Shown here piece by piece: positions 1 through 9,079 of a DNA stretch of 64,000 nucleotides; position 1 is the first letter of the stretch; every line of letters begins with the position of its first letter. The stretch is from Costus lasius (taxonomy: Eukaryota; Streptophyta; Magnoliopsida; Zingiberales; Costaceae), in NCBI GenBank assembly GCA_027563935.2, contig CM050449.1, positions 58,421,949-58,485,948 of the forward strand. Direction: 5' to 3'. A program made the translations under genes and the position numbers. The notes below the pieces were generated by a model that saw only the letters and a list, made by a program, of their open reading frames with translations, made no database searches and was not told where the DNA came from.

Positions 1-735
1 GCATATGGTTCAATCAACATGTGATCCAATCATCTTGAAATTAAAAGTTTTGAAAACCCCATGGCATCAATTTTAATTTCCTTATGAGCCCTACAACCTT
101 ACAATGGTCCATTGATAGGGATCCACTCATCCATCTAGTTAGATCCTGTGCCCTTGCATGCACTGAGTCCTAACTGACCCGAGTTGACCTAATGGTCAAC
201 CATGCATGCCCCAAGGGCTGAACCACCTTCAAGAGGTTTGGCAAGCGGGTGTGACCCCGGGCCTAACTCAAGAGTGTTCACTGGTTGTCTCAACCAGACC
301 TCGCTACACGCCTAAGATGCAATCGACCTATGGCCACCTAGTGCTTGCGCACAGGTGCCATCTGGTCGATCCATCTAGACTGTCAGATGGTCTGATCAGA
401 CTAATGGATCTAACCTAGAGGTGACTTCAGCCCCATCAACCCATCTAAGGGTTTATAGTAGATGCATATAGATCTAAATGTTTGCGCGCAAGTAGGTATA
501 AGATTTGATGAAATATCATTCAACCATTCAACATACTTATCATGCGCCAACACAACAACATGCGCAACTCATGAAGAAACATACATCTAAGTTCTAAACT
601 AGCATGTAGGTTTCGGCATGTAAGCAATCACCTTTAGATCTATTCACAAACATATTCATGGATCAAACATGATGATCTACTCATTAGAACCGCAAGCAAT
701 CATATGAAAAAGTATAGATTCGCTCTGATACCAAT
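1..735 (-). mobile_element. Copia-R: leader and PBS (partial, leaves window)
   Basis: On the minus strand this is the untranslated leader that follows the 5' LTR of a Copia element running leftwards out of the window. The PBS TGGTATCAGAGC (initiator-Met tRNA type) reads on the minus strand at 733-722. Positions 1-480 match, in reverse, the leaders of Copia-1 (about 4960-5440), Copia-3 (about 26430-26890) and Copia-6 (about 62190-62640), including the GCAA-capped hairpin at 335-357. No coding sequence of this copy is inside the window. The short ORF at 206-418 is an antisense reading of the leader and not a gene. Confidence 0.85.
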
Positions 736-2468
736 TGATGGAACCCTTTCAAGAGGGGAGCGCAAACCCTATTGTGAGAAGAACCCCTTTCATGAGGGGG
801 GCGCAAGTCATATCTTTCTTTCTCATAGCAGCGGAATTAGGGTTTCCACATAAGATCGCATTCTATACTTTCATATAATCAACTTGAATAACAAGTGAGA
901 GATTCGTTACCATGGCCATGGGAAGGAGTCGGCTTGGAAGCTAGAGAACGATAGGGTTCTCCTCCAAAGTGTGCCACACACAAGAAGAAAAATGGCCTAC
1001 ACCTTGTCGTCCTTGTGCTAGCAAGGCTTCAAGGTTCTTTGCCGTATGGAAGGGAGAGAATAGCTTGCTTGGCGAGACTCCTTTTCCTTGTCTTCGTCCT
1101 TGTCGTGCTTCACCGAAAAATTGGAGAAGCCTTCACAAGCCCATTCAACAAGTGAGTAACCTCCCACACTTATGTGGAGGCGTTACACACATCCCATTTG
1201 AAAACCGAATTCCAAATATGGAATGTGTTGAAGGCTTAAGCGTTCACGCCAAGTGAACCAAGCCCTTAACTCACCTTACATGAACCATGCGCTCATCCAT
1301 GAGCCGGTTCAATGTCGGTTTGGTCCAAGACCAATTAACCCAAGCCAAGCCAATAAATGGTCTAGACCATCTATGAACCTAATGGTTCAAGATCTAACCG
1401 TTCATCTCCTGATGCTCTTGATCTCACCGATCTAGCATCATCTCTCTCGATCGAAGCTTACCGATCTCAAGCCCTAATCAATCAAACATGATCAGACCAG
1501 ATCTCACTTACAATCAGAGATTAAATCCCTTTAAACTGAACCCAAACAATTCAGTCCACACGATCTTACTCAAGTAAGCCATATCTCCAATTTGTGCGAC
1601 CCTGAGGGTTTCCTTTAAATGTCGGTAACGATAACTCACGTTATCACGATCAGTGAGGGGTATCTAGCAACACATCACTGTCTCCCGATATAAAGGAAAG
1701 AGTCTTCCAAGACTACTCCCAAACCATAGCACAAGTGTGAATCAAACTCACGAGGCATGCATGTTTCCTTTGCCACTGGATGTTCTTATTGGACAAGCAT
1801 GTCAAGCCTGTAACTCCAATACTATGAGCATGATTAGATCAGATGAACACTGTCATCTGGGTATGGCCATACACTTTCTCAATCATCTCTTATAGAGGGG
1901 GGGCCCCTTTAGAACATCACACTCCTTGAACAAGGAGACGGCAATCCTTTATCTATCACAAGTGCCCTAACCTGACTCAAGCTCACCATCCAAGATAGTC
2001 TATAATCATTATGTTTCAAATGATATTGAACTACCTCAAAACAATGACAATCATCATTTAGAAACACAAGTGATCTCAAGTCAAAGGACATGTGCCACTT
2101 GCTGCTTACAAGGATCATTCACATTGTGACAAGCAATGGAATATCCCAGTAGGGTCTGTCCAGTACATCCAATGTACCCATGAGTCTACATCTTATTCCA
2201 TGCTCGAAGCATCCTATAGGAGTAGCACTCATATCAGTCTCAATCATATCAAGGCTGTCTCATGTTCACCAAGATATCTCGACTAAGGACTTATAGCCTG
2301 TCAGCCTAGCTGAACAGCTTTGAGACATTATTCAGAAGTACACTTATTACAGCAGACAAGGTAACAACCTGAATAATAACCATGCCTTTTATAAACATTA
2401 GAGTTTATTACATGATACTTTTACAATCCCAAGGCCTCAAACATTAGCCTTAAGGGCATACCCCAACA
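736..2468 (-). repeat. Copia-R 5' LTR (minus strand)
   Basis: This LTR of about 1.73 kb starts TGTTGGGGTATGCC (reading left from 2468) and ends in CA next to the PBS. It is the same family as the LTRs at 3056, 20609, 24500, 34940 and 60263. A donor-like site lies on the minus strand at 910-909, preceded by ATG-GCC-ATG (919-911), as in the sister copies. The five bases outside the LTR start, CATTC (2469-2473), would be the target duplication; the partner lies outside the window. Confidence 0.88.
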
Positions 2469-3055
2469 CATTCATGCATTTGCATTGCTTGAAAACCGGT
2501 GAAAATATGCCTTTTTGCCTGAAATTGATTAAAAACCAAAGATGGTGAAGATTCCGAAGCTTTTGGCAAGAAAGGTATAAAAACAAAGCAAGAGAATAAG
2601 ATTACGGCTTAAAAAGACTACTAAATAAGTATGAAAAATATTATGAAATTTGGAATCATCAAGAACCTGATTTAGTCATTGCCATGTGATTGGGTGAAAA
2701 TAAGTGGTGACACACTTGTCCAATCGGATATCAGTTTTGCAAAGAGACTGTAATGCATCTGTACCTTATTGCGATGATGGGGATGTCGATGTAGATATCC
2801 ATTCTAATGACTTGGGTAGCAGCGATGCACTACTAGGTGTCACTCACTGCTTGTGGTGACCTTAGGTCAACACTGCCAACGTCAGAGGAACCTATAGGGT
2901 CGCACACCTTGATACTCGAGTTCTCGTATTGATCGGGAAGCCTTATGATCGAGTTATTGGATAGCTCAGATCTATTTGGGAGATTTCATCAGTGCCAATG
3001 GGCCTGATGAGATGGAAGAGAGTTATTGGAGCCAAAGTTCATTTTTGGCAGTTTG
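2469..3055 (+). repeat. Copia-O LTR, left fragment
   Basis: This is the interior of an older, diverged Copia LTR, cut on the left by Copia-R and on the right by Copia-1. It shares modules with the young LTRs, for example the block ending in GGGTCGCACA near 2905, equivalent to about 850 bases into the young LTRs. It continues at 22295 after removal of Copia-1; GTTTG is duplicated at 3051-3055 and 22295-22299. No gene is visible. Confidence 0.65.
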
Positions 3056-4741
3056 TGTTGGGGTATGCCCTTAAGGCTAATGTTTGAGGCCTTGGGATTG
3101 TATCAGTATCATGTAATAAACTCTTGTGTTTATAAAGGCATGGTTATTATTCAGGTTGTTACCTTCTCTGCTGCAATTAGTGTACTTCTGAATAATGTCT
3201 CAAAGCTGTTCAGCTGGGCTGACATGCTATAAAGTCCTTAGTCGAGATATCTTGGTGAACATGAGACAGCCTTGATATAATTGAGACTAATATGTATTCT
3301 AATCTTATAGGATGCTTCGAGCATGGAATAAGATGTAGACTCATGGGTACATTGGATGTACTGGACAGACCCTACTAGGATATTCAATTACTTGGCACAA
3401 TGTGAATAATCCTTGTTTGCACTAAGTGGCACATGTCCTCTGACTTGAGATCACTTGTGTTTCTAAATGATGATTGTCATTGTTTTGAGGTAGTTCAATA
3501 TCATTTGAAACATAATGATTATAGACTATCTTGGATAATGATCTTGAGTCAGGTTAGGGCCCTAGTGATAGATAAAGGATTGCCATCTCCTTAATTGGAG
3601 TGTGATGTTCTATAGGGGCCCCCTAGATGGGATGATTGAGATAGTGTATGGCCATACCCAGGTGACTATGATCATCTGATCTAATCATGCTCATCATATT
3701 GGAATAACAAGCTTGACATGCTTGTCTAATAAGAACATCCAGTGGCAAAGGAAAAATGTATGCCTAGTGAAGTGGATTCACACTTGTGCTGTGGTTTGGG
3801 AGTAGTCTTGGAAGACTCTTTCCTTTATATCGGGAGACAGTGATGTGTTGCTAGATACCCCTCACTGATCGTGATAATGTAAGTTATCGTTACCGACATT
3901 TAGAGGAAACCCTTAGGGTCGCACAACTTGATGATATGGCTTACTTAAGTCTGATCGTGTGGACTGAATTCTTTGGGTTCAGTTTAAAGGAGTTTAAACT
4001 CTGATTGTAAGTGAGATCTGGTCTGATCATGTTTGATTGATTGGGGCTTGAGATCGGTAAGCTTCGATCAAGAGAGATGATTCTAGATCGGTGAGATCAG
4101 GAACATCATGAGATGAACGGTTAGATCTTGAGCCATTTTGGTTCAGAGAGATCTAGACCATGGGCCGTTTTGGTTTGGTCTTTGGACCGAATTGAATTGA
4201 ATTGAATTAGCTTGAACCGGTTCACATATGTGAACGCATGGTTCAAGGCTCAATCATATTTGGGCGGTTTTCTTATGGGTGAGCGCATGGCTTCATGACT
4301 TGCCATATTTGGAAGTCATGAAACGCCATCACTTGAAAAACGCCTAAATGATGATGGTGAATTGAATTCGATTGTCGCCTTGGCTTGAGAGGAGAAAGAG
4401 CTTCTTCCTTGACGAGAAGAGAGTTCGGCCAAGCATCTCTTGACTTTGACACACGCAAGGAGAACTTGGTGATTTTTGATAGCACAAGAATTGCGCAAGG
4501 AGGAAGCCTTCATCATCCTTGTGTGCGTCTTCTTGAGAGGAGAGCTCATTTGCCCTCTTGCTTCCAAGCCGCCTCCTTCCTCATGGCTATGGTAATAGAT
4601 CTCAACTTGATCTTTGCAATATAACCAAGTTAATCATATGATCTACATGCGGTCTTGAGGGTGACACCCCTATAATATTTCATGCGCCCCCTTTATTAGG
4701 GTTTCACCCCCTTTTGCGCTCCCCCTTGAAGGGGACTTTCA
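3056..4741 (+). repeat. Copia-1 5' LTR
   Basis: This 1686-bp LTR begins TGTTGGGGTA and ends GGGACTTTCA. It has an AATAAA-like signal near 3115 and TATAAA near 3130; another A/T-rich TATA-like stretch (TTTATATC) lies near 3830. I cannot decide which one drives transcription. A donor-like GTAATAG begins at 4592 directly after ATG-GCT-ATG (4583-4591). The equivalent position is kept in every related LTR here. Confidence 0.95.
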
Positions 4742-4743
4742 AA

Positions 4744-4755
4744 TGGTATCAGAGC
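4744..4755 (+). other. Copia-1 primer-binding site
   Basis: TGGTATCAGAGC lies two bases after the 5' LTR and is complementary to the 3' end of plant initiator-Met tRNA, the usual primer for minus-strand DNA synthesis in Ty1/copia elements. Confidence 0.93.
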
Positions 4756-5097
4756 ATGGTTTTCTTGTAGAATCATATGATTGCTTCATGTTGCTTGTTT
4801 GTGATCCGTGTATGTCATTACATGTTATAGATCTATATTGAAGTTTCATCATAGTTGCGCATGTTACCAAGTATCTAGTTGCGCATGGTAATGTAGATGA
4901 AAGCTTCTTACTTTGTTGTTGCGCATGTTGTAAGTTGTTTTTCCCTAAAAACTTTGTAACATCTTGCGCGCTCCATCTAGATCTATAAGCGCCTACTATA
5001 AACCCTTAGATGGGTTGATGGGGTTGAAAGCATCATCTAGTGTAGATCCAATAGTCTGATCAGACCGTCTGACAGCCTAGATGGATCGACCAGATGG

Positions 5098-5120
5098 CAC
5101 CTGTGCGCAAGCACAAGGTG
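5098..5120 (+). other. GCAA-capped hairpin in Copia-1 leader
   Basis: The outer stem is CACCT/AGGTG, the inner stem is GTGC/GCAC, the loop is GCAA (GNRA class), and one bulged base sits at 5115. The same structure is at 26543-26565, 62300-62322 and, on the minus strand, 335-357. Only the bulged base varies (A, G, A, T), which suggests selection or strong constraint on pairing. Confidence 0.6.
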
Positions 5121-5506
5121 GCTATAGGTCGATTGCATCACAGGCGTGTAGCGAGGTCTGGTTGAGACAACCAGTGAACACACATGAGTTAGGCCCGGGG
5201 TCACACCCGCTTGCCAGAACTCATGTTGGTTGTTCAGCCCTTGGCGCATGCATGGTTGACCATTAGGTCAACTCGAGTCAGTTAGGACTTGGTGCATGCA
5301 AGGGCATGGATCTAACTAGATTGTTGAGTGGATCCCTATCAATGGACCGTTGTAAGGTTGTAGGGCACATAAGGAAATTAAAATTGATGCCAATGGGGTT
5401 TTCAAAATTTTATTTTCTTTGTAATGGATCACATGTTGATTGAATGATGCCATGATGCTTGTTTATTTAATCTTATGTGGGTTGCCCTTAATGTGTGCTG
5501 TGCTGG

Positions 5507-5588
5507 GGCCTGCGAGCCTAGTAAATTATTATTATTGTGATCTGCGAATCACATTTTTAATTAATTATATAATTGACCTGCGAGTCAA
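5507..5588 (+). other. Three consecutive hairpins with loop CTGCGA (Copia-1)
   Basis: The stems are GGC/GCC, TGTGAT/ATCACA and TTGAC/GTCAA, and each closes the same six-base loop CTGCGA. The equivalents are 26947-27039 in Copia-3, where the first loop is CTGCGT, and 62711-62808 in Copia-6. Confidence 0.6.
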
Positions 5589-6516
5589 GCTTGTCTAGAT
5601 AGATCAAAATGTATTTTGATTAGACAAGAGCACAAAGGCACACATCCCAGAGGGGCATTCAGCTGGTGGCGCACCTGAGGTGCTCTTGGCGCAAGGGCCC
5701 TGGGTTGGACCAGATGAGATGCTAAAGACCCAAGAAGAGCAAGTGAAGACTTAAGTATCTTAAGGTCTTACTTAGGCTATGGGCTTTTACCACATAAGAT
5801 CCATGCTTTCTTTTTATTGATTATATAATTAGAACTGCATGAGTTTATCTTCTGCTATCACCATAGAAATTGCATGATAGTTAAGAAGATAAAAGACCGT
5901 TAAAATCCAAACGCTAAAATATCAAGCACGTAATGCCTTATGACGCGAAACCTCACTGTTCTGACTATCGTTGGAGCCGTGTTGTACCCACTCAGTGGGC
6001 ACGTCCATCTATCTTCAGACGGTGCGGGATTTCACCTGCGTGTTACAGAGAAGGGATTTATCGCTTCTCGTTGCTCAGCATAGCACGTGGTGGTCCAGGG
6101 AGTAGGTCGGGTCAGCTTGACCATGTAGGCTACATATGTGGCGCATATGGTAGCACATGGAGGCAGCCATCTGTGGGGTCAGAGATTGTGTTGTACCAAC
6201 TCAGTTGGCACAGTCTGCTGGACTGCCCAGATGAAGGGGAATCGCACGGGTTGGCGATTGGCAGGGACTGCCTACCAGAAATTAGTACTTGTACTCTCTG
6301 TGCATCTTATCTCGCCTGAGCGGGACGCGGAGACCAAGTATGAAATCTGGATCCCATCTCACTAAAAGAGTGTTACTCTTTCGGACTGTTTAATGGATTT
6401 TTCAGTCAGATAAAATAGTGAGAAAAGAATCTTTCTTAAGTCCTGGATTGATTCTAAACATTGATACTGACCTTGCTGTTCTTGCATTGTTGTAGATTCC
6501 TGCAGCAACGAACACC

Positions 6517-7788
6517 ATGAGCTTCAATGTGCGATCCCTACTGGAAAGGGAGAAGTTTGCTGGGCCAAACTTCTCAGACTGGTTCGGACACCTTAAGATC
6601 GTTCTTAAGGCAGAGAGGAAACTGTATGTCCTCGAGACGGCTGTGCCGCCTCAACCCGCTGTGAACGCCGCAAGGGCGGTTCATGATGCCTATGAAAAGC
6701 ACGTCAATGATAGCATTGATGTCGCTTGCCTGATGCTAGCGTCTATGACGCCACCGCTGCAGCGTCAGCATGAGGATATGTCGGCTATAGAGATTATAGC
6801 GAACCTCAAGATGCTGTATGCTGCACAGGCGAGGACAGAACGCTATAATCTGACAAAGCTTTTCTTTCAGAGCAAACTGGCTGAATGGAGCCCAGTGGGA
6901 GCTCACGTGCTCAAGATGATTGGGCACAAGGAGGCTCTGGAGAAACTGGGGCATACCATCAACCAGGAGCTTGCTGTAGATATTATTCTGCAGTCTCTTC
7001 CGCCTTCTTTCGATGCGTTCATTATTAACTTTAATATGAACAAAATCGATTGTACTCCGGCAGAGCTGCTGAATATGCTCTTGACTACTGAGGAAACTCT
7101 GAAGGGAAAGCCTTCAACCTCTGTCTTAATGGTTCCCTCCAGGAACAAGAAGAAGGGGAAGAAGGGCAAAGCCCCTGTCAAGAACTACAGTAAGGCTCTG
7201 AAACAGAAGGTAAAGCGGTCGAAGGACAACAGGTGTTTCCACTGTGGCCAGCTGGGTCACTGGAAAAAGGACTGTAAAGCGCTCCAAGGAGATAAGAGGG
7301 GAAGCATTGCTTCTGGCTCAGGTATATATGTGACTGAGGTCATGTTATCTTCTTCTTCCATTTCATGGGTGTTGGACACTGCATGTGGAGTTCACATTTG
7401 TTCAAATGTACAGGAACTCAAGAGAAGAAGGCAGGTGGGACAGCATGAGGTGGACCTACGCGTTGGAAACGGGGCACGGGTTGCTGCTGTTGCTGTAGGA
7501 GACTATTTCATTTCTTTACCATCTGGCATTGTATTGGAATTAAACAATTGTTATTTTGTACCTAGTATCACCAAAAATATTATCTCTATTCCTGCTCTTG
7601 TCAGGAAAGGGTTTTCCTTTGAATGCAAGATTTCAAAGTTTATCTTACTCTTGATAATATTGTCTATGCTACTGGTTCAATTAACAATGGGTTATTCATG
7701 TTGGACATGGAATATTCTATACAAAATATTGATAATAAGAAAGCCAAGTATGCTGATGACAGCACCTTGTTATGGCATAGTCGTTTAG
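6517..7788 (+). pseudogene. Copia-1 gag-protease, broken by frameshift
   Basis: This is the N-terminal half of a Copia Gag-Pol polyprotein. Gag (residues 1 to about 200) packages RNA. A CCHC zinc knuckle (Cys-x2-Cys-x4-His-x4-Cys, starting CFHCGQLGHW) follows at about residue 240. The aspartic protease motif WVLDTACG (Asp codon 7375-7377) follows at about residue 285 and has DTA where retropepsins have DTG/DSG. About one base has been lost near 7636-7645 compared with Copia-3, so the frame leaves Pol and ends at 7788; integrase continues in another frame from 7623. ATG 6517 is the conventional start. An in-frame start in the LTR after splicing is discussed under findings. Confidence 0.9.
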
Positions 7789-9050
7789 GCCATATTAACA
7801 AGAAGCGCATTAAGCGGTTGCATGATCATGGACTGCTGGGATCATTCTCCTATGAGGAGATTGATACATGCAAAGCTTGTTTATTGGGTAAAATGACGAA
7901 GTCTCCTTTTCCTAACAAAGGTCAAAGGGCTTCAGGTTTACTTGACCTTATACACAGTGATGTGTGTGGGCCATTTAGTAAACATGCCAGAGGTGGCTAT
8001 CAGTACTTCATTACCTTTACTGATGATTTCAGTAGGTATGGTTATGTCTATTTGATGAGACATAAGAGTGAATCTTTTGACAAGTTCAAAGAGTTCAAAA
8101 ATGAAGTACAGAATCAGCTAGGCCGAAATATCAAGGCACTTCGTTCTGATCGAGGTGGAGAATACTTGAGTCATGCGTTTACTGACTATCTGAAACAGTG
8201 TGGGATTATCTCACAGCTCACTCCGCCAGGAACACCGCAATGGAATGGTGTGTCCGAGAGGAGAAATAGAACGTTGCTTGACATGGTTCGTTCTATGATG
8301 AGTCAGGCTACTCTACCTTACTCCTTTTGGGGATTTGCACTGGAGACAGCTGCAAAGGTACTAAACCGAGTGCCATCCAAGGCAGTTTCAAAGACTCCAT
8401 ATGAGTTATGGTATGGGAAACAGCCTAGCTTGACATTTATTAAGATCTGGGGTTGCGAGGCTTATGTCAAAAAGCTCGCCTCTGGGAAACTGGAGAGTAG
8501 ATCTGAGAAATGCTTCTTTGTCGGTTACCCTAAGGAAACTAAGGGTTATTATTTCTACGATCCCAAAGAGAACAAGGTATTTGTTGCTCGGACGGCCATT
8601 TTTCTTGAGGAGTTTCTTCTGCAAGAGGCCAGTGGGAGAGAAATAAAGCTGGATGAGAATCCAGATGAAGGACAAAGTAGTCAAGCACAGATGGATGAGC
8701 CTGAGCCGGTAGAACAGGTTATTGAACAACCTGTGGCATACCGACTTGCTCTGCCCCCATCACTGGAACACCTCCATAATGTGTTCCATGTTTCTGCACT
8801 CAGAAAATATTGTTCCGATCCTTCTCATGTTCTGGAGTTAGAACCTCTTCAGCTTGAAGAGAACATGACTTTTGTGGTGAAACCTCTCAGAATTGAAGAT
8901 AGAAAAGAGAAAGTGCTGAGAAATAAGGTTATTCCACTTGTGAAAGTCGTCTGGGGAAATCAGTCTGTTGAAGAAGCCTCTTGGGAGGTTGAAGCAGAGA
9001 TGAGAAAGGAGCATCCTCACCTGTTCAGTGACGGGCTTGGTCAGCTTTAG
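7623..9050 (+). CDS. Chimeric ORF: Copia integrase fused in frame to Gypsy chromodomain-like tail
   Basis: This is an open frame of 475 codons. Residues about 45-100 are the HHCC zinc-binding pre-integrase domain (WHSRLGHI, then TCKACL). Residues about 108-240 are the integrase core with its three acidic positions in HSDVCGP, RSDRGGEY and NGVSERRN. Residues about 295-345 are the C-terminal region (FVGYPKETKGYYFY). At 8733 the Copia sequence passes without a frame break into the last about 105 residues of a Ty3/gypsy chromovirus Pol ([20 protein letters not shown] onward, stop at 9048-9050), a chromodomain-like tail thought to guide integration. The first in-frame ATG is inside the pre-integrase linker, so an own promoter or start is unproven. 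It is most likely an accident of insertion, but the frame is intact. Confidence 0.75.
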   Translation: MQDFKVYLTLDNIVYATGSINNGLFMLDMEYSIQNIDNKKAKYADDSTLLWHSRLGHINKKRIKRLHDHGLLGSFSYEEIDTCKACLLGKMTKSPFPNKGQRASGLLDLIHSDVCGPFSKHARGGYQYFITFTDDFSRYGYVYLMRHKSESFDKFKEFKNEVQNQLGRNIKALRSDRGGEYLSHAFTDYLKQCGIISQLTPPGTPQWNGVSERRNRTLLDMVRSMMSQATLPYSFWGFALETAAKVLNRVPSKAVSKTPYELWYGKQPSLTFIKIWGCEAYVKKLASGKLESRSEKCFFVGYPKETKGYYFYDPKENKVFVARTAIFLEEFLLQEASGREIKLDENPDEGQSSQAQMDEPEPVEQVIEQPVAYRLALPPSLEHLHNVFHVSALRKYCSDPSHVLELEPLQLEENMTFVVKPLRIEDRKEKVLRNKVIPLVKVVWGNQSVEEASWEVEAEMRKEHPHLFSDGLGQL

Positions 9051-9079
9051 AGGACTAAAGCTCTATAAGGGGGGGAGGA
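8734..9079 (+). pseudogene. Gypsy pol 3' tail and purine tract outside LTR-A
   Basis: This duplicates the pol end at 15677-15991 almost exactly: the chromodomain-like tail up to the stop codon, then the purine tract AAGGGGGGGAGGA just before the LTR. It shows that LTR-A was once a 3' LTR of another unit, or that the insert is part of a tandem (LTR-internal-LTR-internal-LTR) form. At the left junction Copia and Gypsy share ACCTG. Confidence 0.9.

Larger units (their letters stand above)
4756..6516 (+). other. Copia-1 structured leader (possible intron plus packaging region)
   Basis: These 1.76 kb between PBS and gag carry no credible gene. They carry conserved stem-loops: a GCAA-capped hairpin (5098-5120), three hairpins with loop CTGCGA (5507-5518, 5536-5553, 5573-5588), a long A/T-rich hairpin (5590-5628), palindromic stems at 5987-5999 and 6196-6208, and AATCGC/GCGATT at 6240-6259. 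The 3' end is acceptor-like (a T-rich stretch then TTGTAG, AG at 6494-6495), 21 nt before the gag ATG. Copia-3 and Copia-6 keep all of these. The ORFs of 75-128 aa read here owe their similarity between copies to recent common descent. Confidence 0.7.

Noticed and set aside
206..418. Repeated 70-codon ORF (206-418, 5037-5249, 26482-26709, 62239-62451)
   Set aside because: It is an antisense reading of the Copia leader near the PBS, present only because the leader is repeated.
2998..3030. CTGATGAGATGGAAGAG as part of a hammerhead ribozyme (retrozyme)
   Set aside because: The CTGATGA box is there but no properly placed GAAA and stems could be found.
4385..4624. 79-codon LTR ORF (also 21938-22177)
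   Set aside because: It begins at TTG rather than ATG and has no domain. Only its last codons (ATG-GCT-ATG) matter, for the splicing idea.
5933..6365. ORFs of 75-128 codons in the Copia leader, similar in three copies (5933-6365, 27518-27812, 63292-63586)
   Set aside because: No domain is recognisable, the starts differ, they overlap conserved stem-loops, and similarity is explained by recent common origin of the copies.
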